Shown here: positions 55,862-64,000 of the stretch, in pieces
Layout: the number at the start of each line of letters is the position of its first letter
Numbering within the stretch: the stretch's first letter is position 1
NCBI RefSeq assembly: GCF_001750725.1
Contig: NZ_CP017279.1
Location: forward strand, 2,294,001-2,358,000
Length of the DNA: 64,000 bases
Direction: 5' to 3'
Origin: Enterobacter ludwigii
Lineage (GTDB): Bacteria > Pseudomonadota > Gammaproteobacteria > Enterobacterales > Enterobacteriaceae
Made by a program: the position numbers and the translations under genes
The notes under the pieces: model-generated
Seen by the model: the letters and a program-made list of their open reading frames with translations, nothing else
What the model was told of the DNA's origin: nothing
Databases searched by the model: none

Positions 55862-58800
55862 TGCAGGTTATGCCCCCGAGCTCTACAGGTGGGCCTTCAC
55901 GCCTGTTTATTCTGCGCCCTGTTGCCACCACGCTGTTAATGGTGGCGATCCTGCTGGCCGGGATTATTGGCTATCGCTTCCTGCCCGTCTCGGCGCTGCC
56001 GGAAGTGGATTATCCCACCATCCAGGTGGTCACCCTTTATCCGGGTGCGAGCCCGGATGTGGTGACGTCTGCCATCACCGCGCCGCTGGAGCGCCAGTTT
56101 GGTCAGATGTCTGGCCTGAAGCAAATGTCCTCGCAAAGCTCCGGCGGAGCATCCGTGGTGACGCTGCAGTTCCAGCTTACGCTCTCACTCGACGTTGCCG
56201 AACAGGAAGTACAGGCCGCGATTAACGCAGCCACCAACCTGCTGCCATCGGACCTGCCCAATCCACCGGTCTACAGCAAAGTAAACCCGGCGGATCCGCC
56301 GATCATGACGCTCGCCGTCACCTCCTCCGCCATGCCGATGACTCAGGTCGAAGACATGGTCGAAACGCGCGTGGCACAGAAAATTTCACAGGTCTCTGGC
56401 GTGGGGCTGGTTACGCTTGCCGGCGGTCAACGTCCGGCGGTGCGCGTGAAGCTCAACGCCCAGGCCATTGCCGCGCTGGGCCTTACCAGCGAAACCATCC
56501 GCAGCGCCATCAGTAACGCCAACGTCAACTCGGCGAAAGGCTCGCTTGATGGCCCAACCCGGGCCGTGACCCTCTCGGCGAACGATCAAATGCAGTCTGC
56601 GGATGAATATCGACAGCTGATCGTCGCGTACCAGAACGGTGCGCCGGTGCGTCTGGGCGATGTGGCAACCGTTGAGCAAGGTGCGGAAAACAGCTGGCTC
56701 GGCGCCTGGGCCAACAAACAGCAGGCAATCGTGATGAACGTCCAGCGCCAGCCGGGTGCTAATATCATTGAAACCGCAGACAGCATTCGCACCATGCTGC
56801 CGCAGCTGATTGAAAGCCTGCCCAGGTCAGTGAGCGTGAAAGTGCTGTCTGACCGGACCACCAATATTCGCGCGTCCGTGACTGACACCCAGTTTGAACA
56901 GATGCTGGCGATTGCGCTGGTGGTGATGATCATCTACCTGTTCCTGCGTAACGTGCCGGCGACCCTCATTCCTGCCGTCGCCGTGCCGCTCTCACTGGTG
57001 GGAACATTTGCCGTCATGGTGTTCCTCGATTTTTCGATAAACAACCTGACGCTGATGGCCCTTACCATTGCCACCGGCTTTGTGGTCGATGACGCTATCG
57101 TTGTTATCGAGAACATCTCGCGCTATATCGAAAAAGGTGAAAAACCGTTAGCCGCGGCGCTGAAAGGGGCGGGCGAGATCGGCTTTACCATTATCTCCCT
57201 CACCTTCTCACTGATTGCGGTACTGATCCCGCTGCTGTTTATGGGCGATATCGTCGGGCGTTTGTTCCGCGAATTTGCCGTGACGCTGGCCGTCGCCATT
57301 CTGATTTCCGCCGTGGTGTCACTGACCCTCACGCCGATGATGTGCGCCCGTATGCTGAGCCACGCCTCCCTGCGCAAGCAAAACCGCTTCTCGCGCGCCT
57401 CTGAGCGGATGTTCGAACGCATTATTGCCGCTTACGGACGGGTGCTGGCGAAAGTGCTTAACCATCCATGGGCAACCCTTGGCGTGGCGCTTGGTACGCT
57501 GGCGCTCAGCGTTATGCTGTGGATTTTCATCCCGAAAGGCTTCTTCCCGATTCAGGACAACGGCATTATCCAGGGCACGCTTCAGGCACCGCAGACGGTC
57601 TCCTTCGCTAATATGGCGCAGCGTCAGCAGCAGGTGTCAGAGATCATCATGAAAGATCCGGCAGTAGAGAGCCTGACCTCGTATGTCGGTGTCGATGGCA
57701 CCAACCCGTCGCTGAACAGTGCCCGCCTGCAGATCAACCTCAAACCGCTTGACGATCGCGACGACCGCGTGCAAACGGTGATTGACCGCCTGCAAACTGC
57801 CGTGGCGCGCGTGCCGGGTATTGAGCTGTACCTCCAGCCAATTCAGGATTTAACCATCGATACTCAGGTGAGCCGTACCCAGTACCAGTTCACGCTGCAG
57901 GCCACCACCCTTGATGCGCTCAGCACCTGGGTACCGCAACTGGTGGATAAACTCAACGCCCTGCCGCAGCTCTCTGACGTCAGCAGCGACTGGCAGGACA
58001 AAGGGCTGGCGGCATATGTGAACGTTAACCGCGATACCGCCAGCCGGCTTGGGATCACCATGGCCGACGTGGATAACGCGCTGTATAACGCATTCGGTCA
58101 GCGTCTGATCTCCACCATCTATACCCAGGCGAATCAGTATCGCGTGGTGCTGGAACACAACACGGAAAACACGCCCGGCCTGGCCGCGCTCGATTCGGTG
58201 CGTCTGACCAGCAAAGACGGGGGCATCGTGCCCCTCAGCGCCATCGCGACGGTGGAAGAGCGCTACACACCGCTGTCGATTAACCATCTGGATCAGTTCC
58301 CGTCCACCACCATCTCGTTTAACGTACCGGACGGTTATTCGCTGGGCGAAGCGGTGGAGTCCATTCTGGCCGCAGAGAAGACGCTGAACTTCCCGTCTGA
58401 AATTCAGACCCAGTTCCAGGGCAGCACGCTGGCGTTCCAGGCCGCGCTGGGCAACACCATCTGGCTGATTGTCGCGGCCGTGGTGGCGATGTATATCGTG
58501 CTCGGTGTGCTGTATGAAAGCTTTATTCACCCTATTACCATCCTCTCCACCCTGCCAACGGCGGGCGTGGGGGCGCTGCTGGCATTGATGCTGGCGGGGA
58601 GCGAGCTGGACGTGATTGCCATCATTGGGATCATCCTGCTTATCGGGATCGTGAAGAAAAACGCCATCATGATGATCGACTTTGCCCTTGCCGCCGAGCG
58701 CGAGCAGGGGATGTCGCCGCGCGAGGCAATTTTCCAGGCCTGCCTGCTGCGTTTTCGCCCGATCCTGATGACCACGCTCGCCGCCCTGTTAGGTGCCCTG

Positions 58801-58983
58801 CCGCTGATGCTCAGTACCGGCGTCGGGGCCGAGCTGCGTCGTCCGCTGGGGATTGGTATGGTCGGTGGCCTGCTGGTAAGCCAGGTCCTGACCCTGTTTA
58901 CCACGCCGGTCATTTATCTGCTGTTTGACCGTCTGGCGCTGTGGACGAAAAGCCGCTTCCCGAAACGTGAAGAGGAGGCGTAA
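55861..58983 (+). CDS. mdtB: RND multidrug efflux subunit MdtB
   Basis: A 1040-residue inner-membrane RND transporter that forms a mixed trimer with MdtC, known in E. coli to export bile salts, novobiocin and other compounds. [20 protein letters not shown] is TM1. The conserved TM4 motif [20 protein letters not shown] carries the proton-relay aspartates; [20 protein letters not shown] and [20 protein letters not shown] are the TM10-12 motifs. Two large periplasmic loops complete the layout. It starts at TGATG overlapping mdtA, and mdtC starts right after its stop. Confidence 0.97.
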   Translation: MQVMPPSSTGGPSRLFILRPVATTLLMVAILLAGIIGYRFLPVSALPEVDYPTIQVVTLYPGASPDVVTSAITAPLERQFGQMSGLKQMSSQSSGGASVVTLQFQLTLSLDVAEQEVQAAINAATNLLPSDLPNPPVYSKVNPADPPIMTLAVTSSAMPMTQVEDMVETRVAQKISQVSGVGLVTLAGGQRPAVRVKLNAQAIAALGLTSETIRSAISNANVNSAKGSLDGPTRAVTLSANDQMQSADEYRQLIVAYQNGAPVRLGDVATVEQGAENSWLGAWANKQQAIVMNVQRQPGANIIETADSIRTMLPQLIESLPRSVSVKVLSDRTTNIRASVTDTQFEQMLAIALVVMIIYLFLRNVPATLIPAVAVPLSLVGTFAVMVFLDFSINNLTLMALTIATGFVVDDAIVVIENISRYIEKGEKPLAAALKGAGEIGFTIISLTFSLIAVLIPLLFMGDIVGRLFREFAVTLAVAILISAVVSLTLTPMMCARMLSHASLRKQNRFSRASERMFERIIAAYGRVLAKVLNHPWATLGVALGTLALSVMLWIFIPKGFFPIQDNGIIQGTLQAPQTVSFANMAQRQQQVSEIIMKDPAVESLTSYVGVDGTNPSLNSARLQINLKPLDDRDDRVQTVIDRLQTAVARVPGIELYLQPIQDLTIDTQVSRTQYQFTLQATTLDALSTWVPQLVDKLNALPQLSDVSSDWQDKGLAAYVNVNRDTASRLGITMADVDNALYNAFGQRLISTIYTQANQYRVVLEHNTENTPGLAALDSVRLTSKDGGIVPLSAIATVEERYTPLSINHLDQFPSTTISFNVPDGYSLGEAVESILAAEKTLNFPSEIQTQFQGSTLAFQAALGNTIWLIVAAVVAMYIVLGVLYESFIHPITILSTLPTAGVGALLALMLAGSELDVIAIIGIILLIGIVKKNAIMMIDFALAAEREQGMSPREAIFQACLLRFRPILMTTLAALLGALPLMLSTGVGAELRRPLGIGMVGGLLVSQVLTLFTTPVIYLLFDRLALWTKSRFPKREEEA

Positions 58984-61900
58984 ATGAAGTTTTTCGCCCT
59001 CTTCATTTATCGCCCGGTGGCGACGATTTTACTCTCACTCGCCATCACCCTGTGCGGCGTCCTGGGCTTCCGGCTGCTGCCGGTGGCCCCGCTGCCGCAG
59101 GTGGATTTCCCGGTGATCATGGTCAGCGCCTCGCTGCCCGGTGCATCACCTGAAACCATGGCCTCGTCGGTTGCCACACCGCTGGAACGTTCACTCGGGC
59201 GAATTGCCGGGGTCAACGAGATGACCTCCAGCAGCTCGCTTGGCAGCACGCGCATCATTCTGGAATTCAGCTTCGACCGGGATATTAACGGCGCCGCGCG
59301 CGATGTGCAGGCGGCGATCAACGCCGCGCAGAACCTGCTACCGAGCGGGATGCCGGGCCGTCCGACATACCGTAAAGCGAACCCGTCCGATGCGCCGATC
59401 ATGATCCTGACGCTTACCTCGGACACCTATTCGCAGGGGCAGCTGTACGATTTCGCCTCCACCCAACTGGCGCAGACCCTCGCCCAGATTAACGGCGTGG
59501 GTGATGTCAGCGTTGGGGGAAGCTCTCTGCCCGCCGTGCGCGTGGGCTTAAACCCGCAGGCGCTGTTTAACCAGGGTGTTTCACTGGACGATGTGCGCTC
59601 CGCCATCAGCAATGCAAACGTGCGCAAACCGCAGGGGGCCATCGAGAACAGTAGCCACCGCTGGCAGATCCAGACTAACGATGAGCTGAAAACCGCTGTG
59701 GAATACCAGCCGCTGATCATTCACTACAACAACGGTGCGGCGGTGCGCCTGAGCGATGTCGCGAGCGTCACCGACTCGGTGCAGGACGTGCGCAACGCGG
59801 GGATGACCAACGCCAAACCGGCCATTTTGCTGATGATCCGCAAGCTGCCGGAAGCCAACATTATTGAGACGGTGAACGGTATCCGCGCGAGATTGCCGGA
59901 ACTCCAGCAGACCATCCCGGCGGCGATCGATCTGCAGATTGCCCAGGATCGTTCCCCCACCATTCGCGCCTCGCTCGAAGAGGTGGAGCAGACGCTTGTG
60001 ATCTCCGTTGCGCTGGTGATTCTGGTGGTCTTCCTGTTTCTGCGTTCAGGCCGGGCCACGCTGATCCCTGCGGTGGCTGTGCCTGTCTCGCTGATAGGGA
60101 CCTTCGCGGCGATGTACCTGTGCGGATTTAGCCTTAACAACCTGTCGCTGATGGCGCTGACGATTGCCACCGGCTTCGTGGTGGATGACGCCATTGTGGT
60201 GCTGGAGAACATCTCGCGCCATCTGGAGGCGGGGATGAAACCGCTGCAGGCCGCGCTGCAGGGAACGCGAGAAGTGGGCTTTACGGTACTGTCGATGAGC
60301 CTGTCGCTGGTGGCGGTGTTCCTGCCGTTACTGCTGATGGGCGGCCTGCCTGGCCGGCTGTTACGGGAATTTGCCGTCACGCTTTCTGTCGCCATCGGTA
60401 TTTCATTGATCGTGTCCCTCACGCTCACGCCGATGATGTGCGGCTGGATGTTAAAACGCAGCAAGCCACACTCTCAGCCGCGCCGTAAGGGATTTGGTCG
60501 CTTCCTGCTGGCGATGCAGGAGAGCTATGGCAAGTCCCTGAAGTGGGTGCTGAAGCATACGCGTATTGTCGGACTGGTGCTGATTGGCACCATCGTGCTC
60601 AACGTCTGGATGTACATTACTATCCCCAAAACCTTCTTCCCGGAGCAGGACACCGGGATGCTGATGGGCGGGATCCAGGCAGACCAGAGTATTTCGTTTC
60701 AGGCCATGCGCGGCAAGCTGCAGGACTTTATGAAGATCATCCGCGAAGATAAAGCGGTAGATAACGTAACCGGCTTTACCGGCGGTTCGCGGGTGAACAG
60801 CGGGATGATGTTTATCACCCTGAAGCCGCGTAACGAGCGCAATGAAACCGCCCAGCAGGTTATCGATCGCCTGCGCGTGAAGCTCGCCAAAGAGCCGGGC
60901 GCTAATCTGTTTCTGATGGCCGTTCAGGATATCCGCGTCGGCGGGCGTCAGGCTAACGCCAGCTATCAGTACACGTTACTCTCTGACGATTTAGCCGCCC
61001 TGCGCGAGTGGGAGCCTAAGATCCGCAAGGCGCTGGCCGCTCTGCCACAGCTGGCGGACGTTAACTCCGATCAGCAGGACAACGGCGCAGAAATGGCGCT
61101 GGCCTACAATCGCGAAACCATGTCACGTCTGGGGATTAACGTCGATGCCGCCAACAGCCTGCTGAACAATGCCTTCGGCCAGCGTGAGATTTCCACCATC
61201 TACCAGCCCATGAACCAATACAAGGTGGTGATGGAGGTGGACCCACGTTACACCCAGGACATCAGCGCGCTGGACAACATGTTTGTGATTAATAACGACG
61301 GTAAGGCGATCCCGCTCTCTTACTTTGCCAGCTGGCAGCCGGCGAACGCGCCGCTGTCGGTGAACCACCAGGGCCTTTCGGCGGCATCGACCATCTCCTT
61401 TAACCTGCCAGCCGGTTCGTCCCTCTCTGAGGCCAGCGATGCGATCAACCGTGCGATGACCCAGCTTGGCGTGCCGTCCACGGTACGCGGCAGTTTTGCC
61501 GGTACCGCGCAGGTGTTCCAGGAGACGATGAATTCGCAGGTGATTTTGATTCTGGCGGCCATTGCGACAGTCTATATCGTGCTGGGCGTGCTTTATGAAA
61601 GCTACGTCCATCCGCTGACCATTCTCTCCACGCTGCCGTCGGCGGGCGTCGGGGCGCTGCTGGCGCTGGAGCTGTTCGGCGCGCCCTTCAGCCTGATTGC
61701 GCTGATTGGTATCATGCTGTTAATTGGCATCGTGAAGAAAAACGCCATCATGATGGTGGACTTCGCGCTGGACGCCCAGCGAAATGGCAACCTGACGCCA
61801 GAAGAGGCCATATTCCAGGCCTGTCTGCTGCGTTTTCGCCCGATCATGATGACCACGCTGGCGGCGCTGTTTGGCGCGCTGCCGCTGGTGATTTCCGGCG

Positions 61901-62061
61901 GTGACGGTTCAGAATTGCGCCAGCCGCTGGGGATCACCATTGTCGGGGGGCTGGTGATGAGCCAGCTGCTGACGCTCTACACCACGCCGGTGGTCTATCT
62001 GTTCTTTGACCGCCTGCGGGTGCGTTTTTCGCGTAAAAACAGAACGACGGTAACCGAATAA
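58984..62061 (+). CDS. mdtC: RND multidrug efflux subunit MdtC
   Basis: A 1025-residue RND transporter, the second subunit type in the MdtB2C trimer. [20 protein letters not shown] forms TM1; [20 protein letters not shown] has the proton-relay aspartates of TM4, and [20 protein letters not shown] is the TM10 motif. It is paralogous to mdtB along the whole length, reflecting an old tandem duplication. The ATG directly follows the mdtB stop codon, and its own stop is directly followed by mdtD. Confidence 0.97.
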   Translation: MKFFALFIYRPVATILLSLAITLCGVLGFRLLPVAPLPQVDFPVIMVSASLPGASPETMASSVATPLERSLGRIAGVNEMTSSSSLGSTRIILEFSFDRDINGAARDVQAAINAAQNLLPSGMPGRPTYRKANPSDAPIMILTLTSDTYSQGQLYDFASTQLAQTLAQINGVGDVSVGGSSLPAVRVGLNPQALFNQGVSLDDVRSAISNANVRKPQGAIENSSHRWQIQTNDELKTAVEYQPLIIHYNNGAAVRLSDVASVTDSVQDVRNAGMTNAKPAILLMIRKLPEANIIETVNGIRARLPELQQTIPAAIDLQIAQDRSPTIRASLEEVEQTLVISVALVILVVFLFLRSGRATLIPAVAVPVSLIGTFAAMYLCGFSLNNLSLMALTIATGFVVDDAIVVLENISRHLEAGMKPLQAALQGTREVGFTVLSMSLSLVAVFLPLLLMGGLPGRLLREFAVTLSVAIGISLIVSLTLTPMMCGWMLKRSKPHSQPRRKGFGRFLLAMQESYGKSLKWVLKHTRIVGLVLIGTIVLNVWMYITIPKTFFPEQDTGMLMGGIQADQSISFQAMRGKLQDFMKIIREDKAVDNVTGFTGGSRVNSGMMFITLKPRNERNETAQQVIDRLRVKLAKEPGANLFLMAVQDIRVGGRQANASYQYTLLSDDLAALREWEPKIRKALAALPQLADVNSDQQDNGAEMALAYNRETMSRLGINVDAANSLLNNAFGQREISTIYQPMNQYKVVMEVDPRYTQDISALDNMFVINNDGKAIPLSYFASWQPANAPLSVNHQGLSAASTISFNLPAGSSLSEASDAINRAMTQLGVPSTVRGSFAGTAQVFQETMNSQVILILAAIATVYIVLGVLYESYVHPLTILSTLPSAGVGALLALELFGAPFSLIALIGIMLLIGIVKKNAIMMVDFALDAQRNGNLTPEEAIFQACLLRFRPIMMTTLAALFGALPLVISGGDGSELRQPLGITIVGGLVMSQLLTLYTTPVVYLFFDRLRVRFSRKNRTTVTE

Positions 62062-63477
62062 ATGACCGACCTCCCACGTCACGTACGCTGGCAGCTGTGG
62101 ATTGTCGCCTTCGGCTTCTTTATGCAGTCGCTGGATACAACCATCGTCAATACCGCCCTCCCCTCGATGGCAAAAAGCCTGGGGGAGAGTCCGCTGCATA
62201 TGCATATGGTGATTGTCTCCTATGTATTAACGGTGGCCGTTATGCTTCCGGCCAGCGGCTGGCTGGCGGACAAAGTGGGCGTGCGGAATATCTTTTTCAC
62301 CGCCATCGTGCTGTTTACCACAGGCTCGCTGTTTTGCGCCCAGGCGAATACGCTGGATCAACTGGTGATGGCCCGCGCGTTACAGGGCATTGGCGGGGCG
62401 ATGATGGTGCCTGTCGGGCGGCTGACGGTGATGAAGATTGTGCCCCGCGAGCAGTATATGGCCGCGATGACCTTCGTCACCCTGCCAGGCCAGGTCGGCC
62501 CGCTGCTTGGCCCGGCGCTGGGCGGAGTGCTGGTGGAGTATGCCTCCTGGCACTGGATCTTCTTAATCAACCTGCCGGTGGGCATCATCGGCGCGATTGC
62601 CACCCTGATGCTGATGCCTAACTACACCATGCAGACCCGGCGCTTTGATTTCCTGGGTTTTATCCTGCTGGCGGCGGGGATGGCGATGCTCACCCTCGCG
62701 CTTGATGGCCAAAAAGGCCTCGGGATTTCCGCCCTGACGCTTGGCCTTCTGGTGGCGCTCGGCATTACCGCTATCCTGTGGTACCTCTGGCATGCCAGAG
62801 GTAACGAGAGCGCGTTGTTCACGCTCGATCTGTTTAAAAACCCCACCTATCGTCTGGGCCTGTTCGGGAGCTTTGCCGGGCGCGTCGGCAGCGGCATGTT
62901 GCCCTTTATGACGCCGGTCTTTTTGCAGATTGGAATGGGATTTTCACCGTTTCACGCCGGGTTGATGATGATCCCGATGGTACTTGGCAGCATGGGAATG
63001 AAACGCATCGTGGTGCAGGTGGTTAACCGTTTTGGTTATCGCCACGTCCTGGTTGCCGCGACGCTTGGGTTAGCCCTGGTGAGCCTGCTGTTTATGGCCG
63101 TGGCGCTGCTGGGCTGGTACTACGCGTTGCCGCTGGTGCTGTTCTGCCAGGGCATAATTAACTCTGTGCGCTTTTCGTCAATGAATACCCTGACGTTAAA
63201 AGCACTCCCGGATGACCTGGCGAGCAGCGGAAACAGCCTGCTGTCGATGATCATGCAGCTCTCCATGAGCGTAGGGGTGACCCTTGCCGGTTTACTGCTC
63301 GGCATGTACGGACAGCATCATCTCAGCGTCGACACGCCGGTCGCCCATCAGGTCTTTTTGTATACCTATCTCAGCATGGCGGTGATTATCGCCCTGCCCG
63401 CGTTCATCTTCGCCAGAGTGCCGGATGATACCCGTAAGAACGTCGTTATCCGACACGGCAAAAGGAGTGCACCATGA
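62062..63477 (+). CDS. mdtD: MFS transporter MdtD
   Basis: A 471-residue major facilitator of the DHA2 (14-helix) type encoded with mdt[23 protein letters not shown] is motif D1 in TM1, [20 protein letters not shown] is motif A, and [20 protein letters not shown] is motif [19 protein letters not shown] resembles motif C. In E. coli the mdtD product is not needed for MdtABC drug efflux, and an iron-citrate export role has been proposed. It overlaps the baeS start by 4 bases. Confidence 0.95.
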   Translation: MTDLPRHVRWQLWIVAFGFFMQSLDTTIVNTALPSMAKSLGESPLHMHMVIVSYVLTVAVMLPASGWLADKVGVRNIFFTAIVLFTTGSLFCAQANTLDQLVMARALQGIGGAMMVPVGRLTVMKIVPREQYMAAMTFVTLPGQVGPLLGPALGGVLVEYASWHWIFLINLPVGIIGAIATLMLMPNYTMQTRRFDFLGFILLAAGMAMLTLALDGQKGLGISALTLGLLVALGITAILWYLWHARGNESALFTLDLFKNPTYRLGLFGSFAGRVGSGMLPFMTPVFLQIGMGFSPFHAGLMMIPMVLGSMGMKRIVVQVVNRFGYRHVLVAATLGLALVSLLFMAVALLGWYYALPLVLFCQGIINSVRFSSMNTLTLKALPDDLASSGNSLLSMIMQLSMSVGVTLAGLLLGMYGQHHLSVDTPVAHQVFLYTYLSMAVIIALPAFIFARVPDDTRKNVVIRHGKRSAP

Positions 63478-64000
63478 AATTCTGGCGTCCGGGCATTACC
63501 GGTAAACTCTTTGTGGCGATATTTGCCACCTGTATCGTGCTGCTGGTCACCATGCACTGGGCCGTGCGGGTCAGTTTCGAACGGGGTTTTATTGATTACA
63601 TCAAGCATGGAAATGAACAGCGTTTACAGGGGCTGAGCGATGCGCTGAGCGATCAGTATGCCCTGCACGGTAACTGGCGTTTTCTGCGCAATAACGACCG
63701 CTTCGTATTCCAGATCCTGCGCTCGCTTGAGCATGATACCGGTGACGATCGCTCGGGCCCCGGGATGCCGCCGCACGGCTGGCGCACCCAGTTCTGGGTG
63801 ATAGACCAGGATATGCGCGTACTGGTTGGCCCGCGCGCGCCCATTCCGCCAGATGGCACAAAGCGGGCGATCACAGTGAATAACGCCACCGTCGGCTGGG
63901 TGATCGCCTCGCCGGTTGAACGCCTGACGCGTAACACCGATATCAACTTTGATCGCCAGCAGCGCCGCACCAGCTGGTTGATTGTCGCGCTCTCCACCCT
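63474..64000 (+). CDS. baeS: Envelope-stress sensor kinase BaeS, 3' end cut by window edge
   Basis: The first 175 codons of BaeS, the histidine kinase of the BaeSR envelope-stress system that activates mdtABCD, acrD and spy. [20 protein letters not shown] and [13 protein letters not shown] form TM1. The periplasmic sensor region carries [20 protein letters not shown] and [17 protein letters not shown], and TM2 begins at [10 protein letters not shown] where the window ends. The HAMP, HisKA and ATPase domains lie outside. ATGA overlap with mdtD and AGGAG upstream support the start. Confidence 0.96.
   Translation, partial: MKFWRPGITGKLFVAIFATCIVLLVTMHWAVRVSFERGFIDYIKHGNEQRLQGLSDALSDQYALHGNWRFLRNNDRFVFQILRSLEHDTGDDRSGPGMPPHGWRTQFWVIDQDMRVLVGPRAPIPPDGTKRAITVNNATVGWVIASPVERLTRNTDINFDRQQRRTSWLIVALST

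Noticed and set aside
1..64000. CRISPR array, insertion sequence, prophage or tRNA
   Set aside because: No regularly spaced repeats, transposase or integrase-like proteins, or tRNA-like folds were noticed on either strand.

Overview
The window looks like the chromosome of an Enterobacter-type enterobacterium (Enterobacter, Lelliottia or a close relative). This is inferred from gene order and from protein sequences that resemble, but do not equal, the E. coli K-12 proteins as I remember them. No rRNA, tRNA, insertion sequence, prophage or CRISPR array was seen.

Layout. (1) 1-9.2 kb, minus strand, visibly AT-rich: the promoter-proximal part of an O-antigen (Wzx/Wzy-type) cluster. In transcription order it carries rmlB, a WbpV-like reductase, a WbpL/WecA-like initiating transferase, a PglD-like acetyltransferase, a WbpM/CapD-like dehydratase, rmlC, an unusual SDR protein, a Wzx-like flippase and a glycosyltransferase cut by the window edge. 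A JUMPStart/ops element lies upstream of rmlB. (2) 9.5-33.1 kb, minus strand: galF, then a complete 20-gene colanic acid cluster (wza to wcaM) with its own JUMPStart/ops element and an RcsAB-like box upstream of wza. (3) 33.8-44.6 kb: the core genes yegH, asmA, dcd, udk, dgcE (yegE), alkA and yegD. (4) 44.6-53.9 kb, minus strand: an accessory block between yegD and mdtA. It holds a complete E. coli common pilus-type operon (ecpABCDE-like), a CadC/MarT-like membrane regulator with a FidL-like membrane protein, and a LuxR-type HTH protein fused to an EAL domain. No separate ecpR is present. (5) 54.7-64 kb, plus strand: mdtABCD and the start of baeS.

How it fits together. The left half makes two surface polysaccharides on undecaprenyl phosphate. 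Each has its own initiating enzyme (WbpL-like for O-antigen, WcaJ for colanic acid), and each has a leader expected to recruit RfaH. The accessory block makes an adhesive pilus. Its local regulators include a probable c-di-GMP phosphodiesterase, while dgcE, a few kb away, is a diguanylate cyclase. RcsAB-like palindromes occur upstream of wza, upstream of the HTH-EAL gene and between ecpA and mdtA. This suggests, but does not prove, that capsule and pilus share Rcs control. The most unusual parts are the HTH-EAL/MarT/FidL regulatory set that takes the place of EcpR, and the O-antigen SDR protein in which phenylalanine replaces the catalytic tyrosine.
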